Source of the DNA: Ananas comosus
Lineage: Eukaryota; Streptophyta; Magnoliopsida; Poales; Bromeliaceae
Direction: 5' to 3'
NCBI RefSeq assembly: GCF_001540865.1
Contig: NC_033622.1
Span: 7,638,584-7,702,583, forward strand
Length of the DNA stretch: 64,000 nt
The translations under genes were made by a program, and so were the position numbers. The notes beneath the pieces were generated by a model. The model had not been told where the DNA came from and did no database searches. It worked only from the letters and a program-made list of their open reading frames with translations. Position 1 is the first letter of the stretch; the number at the start of each line of letters is the position of its first letter. Of this stretch, positions 8,879-19,429 are shown one piece after another.

Positions 8879-11428
8879 TGTCACGGCCCGGGATCGGTAG
8901 AGGCGCTCCCGGTAGTGTGCCCAGACCCGCCATATGTCAACACATATAAGGCGTCCAAACAACAGCGGAAAAGTAAAGCCAAAGATAATCTACATCTAGA
9001 GATATCAGAGTACAGATAGATCTATCATCTATAACAAGGTAAAAGAAAAATACTATAACAATAAAAGTGAAACATATAGTTATACAATAACTGTCCAAAA
9101 TGGTACACAAAAGAGTGGTCTCTAGTACACTGGTACAGCTCTCAACCTCTCCAAAATAAATACATCGAGAGGTAGACCACCTATAACTCGTCACTCGCTG
9201 AAGAGCTAGCTCGAAGCAACGCCCTTCCCACGGTCTCTAGCCTTTCCCGGCGTGGAAGGCTCTGAAAGAAAATATAAAACAGAGGGCGTGAGAACTATAA
9301 TTTATAGTTCTCAGTGGGCAATTATTGACCTCAGCTCAATGCACCACTAGACCCCAAAAGAAAGGGTAAGTCTAAAAAGAGAGCAATAATAATAAATAAA
9401 TTACATTTAAAAAAGCATAATTAAAATGCTAAGATACTACATTGTGTCAATTAAGATGCACCTTTATTCATAATGAACAAGTATGTCCCTACATGACCAC
9501 AAGTAACAATCATGATTTGTTTTATGAAATTATGCAGATCATGCTCTACTATGGTAAACAATGTTTACATGAATGCAATAAGCAACATACTTTCATACTA
9601 CATGTATGATGTACTATCAGTTGTCAAAACTTTGCTAGAAGCATGTCAGTATATATACTACTCTTCTATCTAGTATGAATTATAACACCTCCGTGTTGAT
9701 TGATTTTATTTCCAATAAGGCCTACAAGGGTAGTCCAGTATGTGCGCCTAAGTGCTTGGTCGCCCATTCCTACTCTTGGATTGTTGTTGTCCACTCCGAC
9801 CCCGAGGTTCTGATACGCCCGAGTGACATAGGTTGCTAGCTAATCCGGATAGTAGCCGGTTGTAGGGGCGACTCACAAGCATGTGCGAATGAAGCCACAA
9901 ATGGACAAGCACGTGTCAAAGGCCTTAAGTATATCCACTCTGTCTCAAATTGGCAATGTACTTAGTAACCCACGTCTGTCTATGCTCACTGTGGTATGCC
10001 ACATCACTTGTTGATGCTCTTTATGAACTAATTTCACCAAACTAATCAAACCAATATTTCTATGTTCTTTAGCATTAATACAAATGTTCATATAGCCGGG
10101 CCTGCCTCTTCTATGAATTGGTCAATTTCTAATTTGTACAAGTTCTTAGTTTTCAACATCGCCTAATGTAGATTGGGAAATAGGTTAATTGAATGAATAA
10201 TGTTCCTTCTTTATATAGGTCATGGATTCCAGTCTCATATGATGCTATATCTACATGATGCACTCTCACATAGAGGTCCAAAATTTACTCCTTATAGCAT
10301 GTTAAAGCATTCTAAAATTCTAATCGATATATCTCAACATGATTATGCCATTGATATTATAATTTAACGTACTTCAATCATCACAATGGTTTTTATTGAT
10401 GTGGCTAGGTAAAACCACCGAACGGTCGTATCCTGATTTCGCCGAACGACAGTTGTACCGAGTGCTCAAATACCCTAAAAGTATTGAGCGAAGCGTACTC
10501 TGGAGATTACGGATAACTATGAGATCAAATTTACCATCAAAGTTAAACGGGTAATACATGGGGTGGAGAAGAATTCACAAGCTTCAACAAGAAGGCCTAG
10601 AATCTGTTAAGTCCGAACCCAATAGGAGGGTTCTAATCCAATTAATTTAGCCCCAAAAGCCCTGGATCAAAAATGCCCAAAAATAAACCCTAAGTCTCCA
10701 TTCTAGGGTTTCAACTCAAATCCAACCACAAAACTCAAATCTAGAGGAAGAGAACAAGTAGATTACCTCTTAGAAGCTTCAATCCAAGCTCTAAACTCTC
10801 TAAGTCCAAAGATCTCCCCTCAACAAAGCTCCAAATCCAAGCTCCAAGCTTCAATCATGGTGGAATTGCACCAAAAGGGAAAAAGAGATAGATTAAACCT
10901 TTAATCCAAGCTAAAAAATAGATCAAAACCAAGGAGAAGCATGGAGGAGCTCCCCTTACCTTCTCTCTGCTGTGGCATGCTCAAAGAGAAGCCCTAGGGG
11001 CGTGGGTGCTATTATAGAGAAGCCACAATGCAAAAACACCCCTGCAGTTTTGACCATTCAAAATCTGTCACTGCGTACCGGTACACGGGCCCACGAACCG
11101 GTACACATCCCACGAAAATGCCAAACCCGAGCCTCGGGTTGGCTAGGAAGCTGCCTGTGTACTGGTACACAATTCCGTACCAGTACAGCCATCAACCCTG
11201 TACCGGTACAGCCATCAACCCTGTACCGGTACACAACCCAATGAAGGCTACCCGATAGCTGACCAAAAATCCGATTTTTTGGATTTTGGTGCTAGGCTTC
11301 AGACCTCAATCCTTGGGGTTCGGACCATAGGTCGAAACACTGTCTACGACCCACCAAAAAGTCTGGAAAAACTCAGAACACATCCAATCACTCGAACCTC
11401 GCAATATGCAAAGGTCCAGTGTGTTACA
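8879..11428 (-). repeat. 3' LTR of the full-length chromovirus
   Basis: On the plus strand it starts TGTCACGGCCCGGG at 8879 and ends TGTGTTACA at 11428, so the LTR proper is TGTAACACACTGGACC... to ...GGGCCGTGACA. It carries GTACCGGTAC palindromes at about 11068-11235. The stretch from about 9690 to 10560 differs from the 5' LTR by many one- or two-base deletions, while both flanks are nearly identical. That suggests poor consensus quality rather than age. Confidence 0.9.
11050..11240 (-). repeat. GTACCGGTAC palindrome cluster in LTR
   Basis: Several copies of the self-complementary core GTACCGGTAC (some with one mismatch, such as GTACCAGTAC) lie within 190 bases. Part is a tandem array of a 23-bp unit (core plus AGCCATCAACCCT). 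It lies about 190-380 bases from the LTR start, upstream of a TATA-like CTATAATAG on the minus strand. The role is unknown; a dimeric DNA-binding protein is one possibility. Confidence 0.8.
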
Positions 11429-11447
11429 TTCACCCCTCCTAAAAAGG
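11429..11447 (-). promoter_or_regulatory. Polypurine tract
   Basis: On the minus strand, CCTTTTTAGGAGGGGTGAA abuts the 3' LTR start TGTAACAC. This is the expected priming site for plus-strand DNA synthesis. Confidence 0.75.
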
Positions 11448-11480
11448 AGTTTCGTCCGCGAAACTCAAAAGTAAAGTACC

Positions 11481-12890
11481 TCAAGCCTCCATCTGAAAAA
11501 TATGGGGATAGCGCTCCCGCAGTGCGCCTTCTAACTCCCAAATGGCCTCGCGCTCGTCGTGGTTGCTCCAAAGCACCTTCACATAGGGAATCTCACGGTT
11601 CCGCAGCCTCTTTATCTCGCGAGCCAAAATCCTCAGAGGTTGCTCTTCAAAGCTCAAATCATCCCTCAGCCCCACTGGTGTAGCGTGCAACACGTGAGCC
11701 GGATCATAGATGTACCTCCGAAGGACCGATACATGAAAGACATTGTGTACACCAGATAGGTTTGGCGGTAGAGCAAGTCAATACGCTACCGGGACTACAC
11801 GCTCCAAAACCTCAAACGGTCCAATGAATCGGGGGCTCAACTTACCCCGAATTCCAAATCTCCTAATTCCTCTGGTCGGCGAGACTTTCACGAAGACATG
11901 ATCTCCAATCTGAAACTCCAAGTCCCGTCGACGCTTGTCAGCATAACTCTTTTGCCTACTCTGGGCTGTCAACAGTCGCTCCCTGGCAATGCGAACCTTG
12001 TCCTCTGCTTCCTCGAGCACATCGGGGCCTAAAGCCAATCTCTCGCCAACTTCACTCCAGTGAAGTGGCGATCTACGCTTCCGTCCATAAAGTGCCTCGA
12101 ATGGTGCCATCTTGATGCTTGCTTGATAACTGTTGTTATAAACAAACTCTGCCATTGGTAGATGCTGCGACCATCCTCCCTGGAAGTCGATCACACAAGC
12201 TCGAAGCATGTCCTCAAGTGTCTGTATAGTACGCTCTGACTGCCCATCACTCTGAGGGTGGAAAGCCGTACTGAAGTCAAAGCGCGTGCCCAAGGCATCC
12301 TGTAAACTCCTCCAAAAGTGAGATACAAAACGGGGCTCTCGATCTGATACTATAGAAATAGGTACCCCGTGCAATTGCACAATCTCATCCAAATATACCT
12401 GTGCGAGTCTCTCACCAGTCCAAGTAGTGTGGATAAGTATGAAACGTGCCGATTTCGTCAATCTATCCACAATCACCCAAATAGCATCATGCCCGGCCTG
12501 CGAGCAGGGCAATCCCATCACAAAGTCCATGGTGATCTTATTCCATTTCCACACCGGAATCGGTAAGCTCTGTAATTTTCCTGCGGGGACTCGGTGCTCA
12601 GCTTTAACCTGTTGGCAAGTTAAACATCTAGCAACAAACTCACCAACGTCTTTCTTCATCCCGGGTCACCAATAAATCAACTTCAAGTCCTTGTACATCT
12701 TGGTGCCTCCCGGATGTATAGCATACGGTGCTCGGTGTGCTTCTTGAAGAATTTTTTCTTTAATGTCCAAATCCGCCGGTACACAGATCCGTCCACGGAA
12801 ACGCATCAATCCCACACCGTCCACAGAAAAGTCACTGGTGCAACTATTCATCATTTTAGCTCGAATCCTTTGCAAATCCACGTCGGAGAC
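11481..12890 (-). pseudogene. Chromovirus integrase and chromodomain
   Basis: Minus strand, end of the pol frame. It contains the zinc-binding HHCC module ([11 protein letters not shown], then CLTCQQVKAEH) and the catalytic core with the DDE residues in TMDFVMGLP, IVSDREPRFVSHFW and SDGQSERTIQTLED. A GPFEVLERV region and a C-terminal chromodomain with YVKVLWSNHDEREAIWELE follow. The chromodomain, thought to steer insertion to heterochromatin, marks it as a chromovirus. Two stops break it: YW*PGMKK (TGA for TGG, near 12663) and PVAY*LALPPN (TGA for CGA, near 11775-11777). The frame stops at 11481, followed by the polypurine tract. Apart from the stops all core motifs are present, so inactivation is recent. 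Confidence 0.9.
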
Positions 12891-14495
12891 TTGCTTTTCT
12901 TTAATCCTTTCCACAAGGGTAGGTTGCAACACCAAAGTCATCAGTCTCAATGGTGTATCAGGGGCCACCACCTCCAACTCCAACCCCTTCATCTGCTCGA
13001 TCAACGGCGGTTGAGTAATCACAAGCATCGCTAAGTTTTCCGTCGATTTCCTACTTAGCGCATCTGCCACCACGTTAGCCTTGCCTGGGTGGTAAAGAAT
13101 AGTCAAGTCATAATCCTTGAGCAGCTCCAACCATCTGTGCTGCCTCAAGTTCAACTCCTTCTGAGTGAATAAATACTTTAAGCTCTTGTGATCCGTATAC
13201 ACTTCACAACGCTCGCCATACAAGTAGTGGCGCCATAGCTTCAATGCAAAGACTACGGCCGCCAATTCCAAGTCGTGAGTAGGATAGTTCATCTCATAAT
13301 CCTTTAGTTAGCGAGAAGCATACGCGATCACCTTCCCGTCCTGCATCAAAACACATCCCAATCCATTAAAGGAAGCATCGCTATAAATCACATACCCTGC
13401 TCCAGCAACTGGTAGGGTCAGGATCGGGGCGGTAGTCAGTCTCTGCTTCAACTCTTGAAAGCTCATTTCACACGCATCATTCCAAATAAATTTGGTTCCC
13501 TTATGCGTGAGCCTCGTGAGGAGAGTAGATAATCTTGCAAATCCCTCAACAAATCGTCGGCAATAGCCGGCCAAACCAAGAAAGCTCCAAATCTCCGTGA
13601 CACTCATCGGCCTCGGCCAATCCTTGATGGCTTCAATTTTTCTCGGGTCCATGGCTATGCTTGATCCTGAAATCAAATGGCCCAAAAACGCCACCTCTCT
13701 AAGCCAAAATTCACACTTCTTCAACTTGGCGTAGAGCTTTTTTTCCCGAAGCACCTGAAGTACAAGCCTTAAATGCTCCTCGTGATCCGCATCACTCTGG
13801 GAATACACTAAGATGTCGTCGATGAATACCACGACAAACGTGTCTAGATAAGGCTTAAACACACGGTTCATAAGATCCATAAAAGCTGCCAGGGCATTAG
13901 TAAGCCGGAACGGCATCACAGTAAACTCATAATGTCCATACCGTATTCTGAAAGCCGTCTTTGACACATCCTCAGGCTTAATCTTTAGCTGGTGATATCC
14001 CGACTGCAGGTCAATCTTAGAATACACACTAGATCCCTGTAACTGATCAAATAGATCGTCGATCCTCGGCAATGGATACTTGTTCTTAATCGTGATTTTG
14101 TTAAGTTCACGATAGTCCACGCATAAGCGAAGTGATGCATCATTTTTCTTGACAAACAGGACCGGTGCTCCCCAAGGTGACACACTCGGTCGCACAAAAC
14201 CCTTATCCAAAAGATCCTGCAACTGTGCCTTCAGCTCTCTCAATTCTGCTGGTGCCATCCTATAGGGTGCCTTTGAGATTGGAGTAGTCCCGGGAACGAG
14301 ATCTACCACAAACTTAATCTCCCTATCAGGTGGCATGCCTGGAAGCTCTGCTGGAAACACATCCCCAAACTCCCGCACTACGGGAATATCCTCAATCCTG
14401 GGGGGATCATCATCACCCCTCAACACAACAGTAGCCAAATAGGTCACATAACCTCTATTAATCAACTGCCTAGCTCGAGAGGAGCTAATCGTCAT
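12891..14495 (-). pseudogene. Chromovirus reverse transcriptase and RNase H
   Basis: The frame contains, in order, [60 protein letters not shown], the catalytic [19 protein letters not shown], then RNase H with [22 protein letters not shown] and [10 protein letters not shown]. All catalytic Asp and Glu residues I can check are present. The usual MPFGLTNAP reads MPFRLTNAL, a substitution at a conserved Gly that may itself impair the enzyme. A stop at ASR*LKDYE (TAA for CAA, near 13305-13307) separates RT from the rest of RNase H. Gypsy RTs copy the element RNA into DNA in virus-like particles in the cytoplasm. Confidence 0.92.
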
Positions 14496-14510
14496 CGCAA
14501 ATAGCGAACT

Positions 14511-14957
14511 CTAGCATCCTCGGTACACAACCTCCGCCTTCCCCGGCTCTCTAAATGTCACAGTTCGATCCTTGAAATCGATAGTGGCATAGTACTTAGT
14601 CAACCAATCCATGCCCAAGACAACATCAAACTCTCCGAGTTTATGCAAGGCTAAAAGGTCTACGGGCATAATCCAATCTCCAACCCGAACAGGGCAACTG
14701 GGGCAGAACTCCCGAATATCTAAGGAATGATCGGGTACAACAACTCGTCCAGGATGCAACAAAGATGTCAGTGGGATGCCATGCAACTCGGCAAACAGCC
14801 GGTCTATGAATGAATGCAATGCACCGGTATCAAACAATGCTCGTACTCGAATACCATAAAGTAAAATGATACCTGCGACCACATTCTCGGCTGCAGCCGC
14901 GTTCTCAGTCTGAGCCGCGTACATGCGCCCGCTCGGGGCCTGTCGTGACCCCTCCAT
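14511..14957 (-). pseudogene. Chromovirus aspartic protease
   Basis: The frame contains IRVRALFDTGALHSFI, whose DTGA is the aspartic protease active site, followed by VGDWIMPVDLLAL and FDVVLGMDWLTKY, both typical of plant gypsy proteases. The enzyme would cut the Gag-Pol polyprotein. It is joined in the same frame to RT, but a TAG stop (GC*SS, from CAG) at about 14508-14510 interrupts the junction. Confidence 0.9.
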
Positions 14958-16409
14958 CTGCCGCTGGACAGATGGCCGCCCGGCCTAGTGAGGTGCAGGA
15001 AGTGTCCCCTGGCTGGGACCCGGTGAAGCTGGTGCTGATGCCGATGATGGTGCTGGTGCTGAACCCCTCGGGCAGTCCGACTGGAAGTGGCCCTCCTAGC
15101 TACACAGAAAGCACCTGCCCCGACTGCGTGAACACTGCCGTGGAAAATGGGGACCACCGCAGATTACGCAGCGCGGAGCCTGGCGTCGATCAGGTCCTCC
15201 CCGCTGAGTAGACTGGCCACGTCCTCGCGACTGGCTCCGGCTCCTTGGATGCCTCGGTGGCCTCCGTGAGTGCATCTGACTGGCACCCTCAGCCGTTGCC
15301 CTCTTGCCCTTGCCCTTGTCTAGGGCCTCGCGTTGCTCCTGAAGGTCTGCCGCTCCAGGCTCTACGATGAGTGCACGGTCCACAACCTCCCGGTAGGTTT
15401 GGAGGTTGGAGGACTGCACCAACCGAAAGATCGAAGGCCGCAGTCCACGCTAAAAAATGCGGGCCTTGTCCTCGTCATCCCGCACCACAAATGGTACACA
15501 GTGGAGTAGCCGAGAAAACTCCCTCTCGTACTCGGCCACAGACCGCTCCTCCTGGCGCAAGCTGCGCAAGTCTTGCTCCATCTTCCTCTTAGCGCTGGTA
15601 GGGAAGTAGTGCGCCAGAAGCAGCTCCTTGAACCTCGCCCAAGAGATCGCTGCCAAATCTGTGTTCGGGTTGTCCAGGATATCCAACCACCAACGGTAGG
15701 CCTCGCTATCCAAGAAGTGTGTGGCGAGCCACACTCTGTCCCTCTCCTCCACAAAGGTATCTCGAAATAGCTTCTCTATATGCATAAGCCATTTCTCCAC
15801 TATCCAGTGGTCCACGTTCTCCCCATCAAAGGTCCGTGGACTGCATCGCCTCAACTCACTAAGGCGCTCCATGAGCCGATCCCGCTCAGCTCCTTCAACC
15901 ATCGTGGGAAAAATCGCCCCCGCTACAGATGCTCGTGCCGGTGGTGCCACGAACTCCTCTCCCTGAGGCGCAATATCCGGTGATGTCCTCGGAGTACCGG
16001 GCCCTGGAGATGGCGCCCTCGGTGTCGCAATCACTGCTGGTGCTGGTGGGGGTGTGGTCACCNGAGGCGCAATATCCGGTGATGTCCTCGGAGTACCGGG
16101 CCCTGGAGATGGCGCCCTCGGTGTCGCAATCACTGCTGGTGCTGGTGGGGGTGTGGTCACCTGTGCCTCCCTGGCAGCCGCCTGCTGCCTAAGCAAATCC
16201 TCCAGTCGCTCCATCCGCGCCTCCTGCCGGCGCGCCGCGTCCGCCTGCTGCTGAGCTGCCGCCGCCTGCTGCGCGACCAAGTCAGTGAGGGCCGCGAGCT
16301 GGCTCCTCAACTCATGGATCTCGCCGGATCCGGAGGTAACGGAGGTCTCCACCTCCTCGAAGTTCGCTGTATTGTCCGCTCCGATGGACTTGGAGCGAGT
16401 CATCGGCAT
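14958..16409 (-). pseudogene. Chromovirus Gag with zinc knuckles
   Basis: The chosen start is the ATG at 16409 (MPMTRSKSIGADN). A coiled-coil-like Ala/Gln/Arg-rich N-terminus (QQAAAAQQQADAARRQEARM) precedes a Pro-rich spacer. The capsid domain (FDGENVDHWIVEKWLMHIEK, YRWWLDIL, FKELLLAHYFPTSAKRKM, VAEYEREFSRL) and an Arg/Ser-rich nucleocapsid follow. The latter has two CCHC-like knuckles (CVICGGPHFPRQC and CFLCS*EGHFQSDC). Stops lie at IF*RGLRP (near 15450-15452) and within the second knuckle (TAG for CAG, near 15096-15098). A single N at 16063 lies between two copies of about 100 bases, lengthening the Pro-rich spacer; this looks like an assembly join. Confidence 0.88.
15962..16162. repeat. 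100-base direct duplication around one N (assembly join)
   Basis: The sequence starting GAGGCGCAATATCC before the N at 16063 is repeated without visible change after it, up to GTGGTCACC. Two identical copies separated by one N is what an unmerged contig overlap gives. Confidence 0.85.
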
Positions 16410-16730
16410 TGTCACTACAACATCATAAAAGCGCAAGTTAGTAAAACCCACGCTATCGCAACCCCGCTCAATAAATAAGTACCCAAATCATGCGAAAGTA
16501 AGGAAGTGTCCTTCACTACTAACTCCCGATGTTACGTTGTCGGCCGCCAACGTAACCCTCCGCGAAGTTAGAAGCCATACACTCCGATCAAACTCTAACT
16601 TTTTTAGAGTTATCATCAAACCCAATCGAAATACTTTCGCTAACAGTTAGATTAGACCTCGTCTCTCACGAGCCTATTTCCTATAGTCCAACCGGCCTAA
16701 GGTTTGCTATGTCCACTAAGACTCAACCCT

Positions 16731-16752
16731 AAGCTCTGATAGCAAACTAATC
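16731..16752 (-). promoter_or_regulatory. Primer-binding site (tRNA-Met type)
   Basis: Just inside the 5' LTR the minus strand reads TTTGCTATCAGAGC, one base from the common plant primer site TTTGGTATCAGAGC, which pairs with the 3' end of initiator tRNA-Met. Confidence 0.75.
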
Positions 16753-19424
16753 TGTCACGCCCCGGGACCGGCAGAGGCCCTCCCGGTAGTGTGCCCAGAC
16801 CCCGCCATATGTCAGCACATATAAGGCGTCCAAACAACAGCGAAAAAGTAAAGCCAAAGATAATCTACATCTAGAGATATCAGAGCACAGATAGATCTAT
16901 CATCTATAACAAGGTATAAGAAAAATACTATAACAATAAAAGTGAAACATATAGTTATACAATAACTGTCCAAAATGGTACACAAAAGGGTGGTCTCTAG
17001 TACACTGGTACAGCTCTCAACCTCTTCAAAATAAATACATCGAGAGGTAAACCACCTTTAACTCATCACTCGCTAAAGAGCTAGCTCGAAGCAACGCCCT
17101 TCCCACGGTCCCTAGCCTCTCCCGGTGTGGAAGGCTCTGAAAGAAAACATAAAACAGAGGATGTGAGAACTATAATTTATAGTTCTCAGTGGGCAATTAC
17201 TGACCTCAGCTCAATGCACCACTAGACCCAAAAAGAAAGGGTAAGTCTAAAAAGAGAGCAATAATAATAAATAAATTACATTTAAGAAAGTATAATTAAA
17301 ATGCTAAGATATTACGTTGTGTCAATTAAGATGCACCTTTATTCATAATGAACAAGTATGTCCCTACATGACCACAAGTAACAATCATGATTTGTTTTAT
17401 GAAATTATGCAGATCATGCTTTACTATGGTAAATAATGTTTACATGAATGCAATAAGTAGCATCTCCTAGCATACTATATGTATGTATGTATACTTAAGT
17501 GTCTAAAATTATACTAGAAGCAAGTCCAAGTAATCCAACTACTACTCTCTATCTAGTAGTGATTATAACACACTCAACACCGTGTTGATTTCCATTTCCA
17601 ATTAAGGACCTACCCAAGGTAGTCCAGCTTGCGCCGCCTAAGTGCCTGTGGTAGCCCAACATTCCTGCTCTTGGAATGTGTCTGTCTCACTCGACCCCAT
17701 AGGCTTCTCAATACCGCACGAGCGAACATAGGTCGCATAGGCTAACTCCAGAGTGCTGGCTTGTAGGGAGCGACCCTCACAAGCATGTGCGAATGAGCAC
17801 AAATGGCAAGCAAGCGTAGTCAAAGGCTCAAGTATCCAACCCTCATGTCTCGAACATGGCAATAGCTACTAGTAACCCAATGGACTAGCTCTATGTCACA
17901 ATATGGTATCCCAACACTCACTTACTTAGTGCCTCTTTATGACACTTAAGCACCACAACTAATCAAGCCCAAATCATGTTCTATGTTCCCATTTAAGACA
18001 TTAATACCAATGTTCACTATAGCCCGGGCCCAATGCCTCTCTATGACATTGGCCCAATTTCTCAAATAGTCTAAGTCCCTAAGCCTCTCTAGGCTTCCAA
18101 AGTTTCTAATGTCACAATTGGGCATAAACGTTAAATGAATAAAAGTAATGTTCATTTTCATAATAGGAATCATGGTTCCAAGTCTCAACTAGAATGCTAT
18201 ATCTCACATGCATGCACTCTACCACATAGAGGTCCAAAAATTTACTATACATTACATAGGCATGTTAAGCATTCTAAAATTTATAATAAATATATCTAAC
18301 ATGATTATGCATGCTTTATCATTTAACGATACTCAAATCATCACAAATGAGATTTTCTCATTGTGTGGCTAGGTCAAACCCACCGAACCGTCGCGTAGTC
18401 CCTCGTTTCGCCGAACGGAGTTGTCCACGAGTCTCAAAATACCCTAAAAGTAATGAACGAAGAGATACACGGGCATTACGATCAACTATGAGATCAAACA
18501 TTAACCATCAAGGTAAAAGGGCTAAAATCTCACCTAGGGTGGAGAAAACTCTCACAAGCTCCAAAAAAAGGCTAGAATCCTTCCAATCTAACCCAAAGGA
18601 GGGTTCTAATCCAATTAATTTAGCCCCAAAAGCCCTAGATCAAAAATGCCCAAAAATAAACCCTAAGTCTCCATTCTAGGGTTTCAACTCAAATCCAACC
18701 ACAAAACTCAAATCTAGAGGGAGAGAACAAGTAGATTACCTCTTAGAAACTTCAATCCAAGCTCTAAACTCTCTAAGTCCAAAGATCTCCCCTCAACAAA
18801 GCTCCAAATCCAAGCTCCAAGCTTCAATTATGGTGGAATTGCACCAAAAGGGAAAAAGAGAGAGATTAAACCTTTAACCCAAGCTAAAAAAGAGATCAAA
18901 ACCAAGGAGAAGCATGGAGGAGCTCCCCTTACCTTCTCTCTGCTGTGGCATGCTCAAAGAGCAGCCCTAGGGACGTGGGTGCTATTATAGAGAATCCACA
19001 ATGCAAAAACACCCCTGCAGTTTTGACCATTCAAAATCTGTCACTGCGTACCGGTACACGGGCCCACGTACAGGTACACATCCCACGAAAATACCAAACC
19101 CGAGCCTCGGGTTGGCTGGGAAGCTGCCTGTGTACCGGTACACAATCCCGTACCGGTACAGCCATCAACCCTGTAGCGGTACAGCCATCAACCCTGTACC
19201 GGTACAGCCATCAACCCTGTACCGGTACACAACCCAATGAAGGCTACCCGAGAGCTGACCAAAAATCCGATTTTTCGGATTTTGGTTCTAGGCTTCAGAC
19301 CTCAATCCTATGGATTCGGACCATAGGTCGGAACACTGTCTACGACCCACCAGAAGGTCTGGAAAAACTCAGAACACATCCAATCACTCGAACCTCGCAA
19401 TTTGCAAAGGTCCAGCGTGTTTCA
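16753..19424 (-). repeat. 5' LTR of the full-length chromovirus
   Basis: On the plus strand it begins TGTCACGCCCCGGGACC and ends AGCGTGTTTCA. It matches the 3' LTR over its full length, with three rather than two 23-bp palindromic units at 19148-19216. It carries the TATA-like box at about 18985 (minus strand) and a splice-donor-like AAGGTAAGGGG at about 18930 (minus strand). Confidence 0.9.
19040..19232 (-). repeat. GTACCGGTAC palindrome cluster in 5' LTR
   Basis: About seven GTACCGGTAC sites, two of them with one mismatch. Three adjacent copies of a 23-bp unit start at about 19150. Confidence 0.8.
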
Positions 19425-19429
19425 ACAAG
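19425..19429. repeat. Target-site duplication ACAAG (right)
   Basis: Matches 8874-8878 exactly. Confidence 0.9.

Larger units (their letters stand above)
8879..19424 (-). mobile_element. Full-length chromovirus (Tekay/Del-like Ty3-gypsy), minus strand
   Basis: About 10.5 kb, bounded by two LTRs of 2.55 and 2.67 kb and a 5-bp target duplication (ACAAG). On the minus strand, in order: 5' LTR (19424->16753), primer-binding site, gag, protease, reverse transcriptase, RNase H, integrase, chromodomain, polypurine tract, 3' LTR (11428->8879). The gag-pol frame is broken by six stops, all explicable as C->T or G->A changes. A single N at 16063 lies between two copies of a 100-base stretch. The LTRs differ by the number of 23-bp palindromic units (two versus three) and by an indel-rich middle in the 3' copy. 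It is nested in the solo LTR 8531-21162 and is therefore younger than it. Confidence 0.93.

Noticed and set aside
11050..11240. Regularly spaced repeats resembling a CRISPR array
   Set aside because: The repeat is a 10-bp palindrome inside a retrotransposon LTR with short irregular spacing, in a plant nuclear context.
10972..11258. Reading frames rich in Val-Pro-Val-Tyr-Arg-Tyr-Thr over the palindrome clusters
   Set aside because: They recur in several frames and on both strands wherever GTACCGGTAC repeats occur. This is a by-product of the repeat, not coding evidence.
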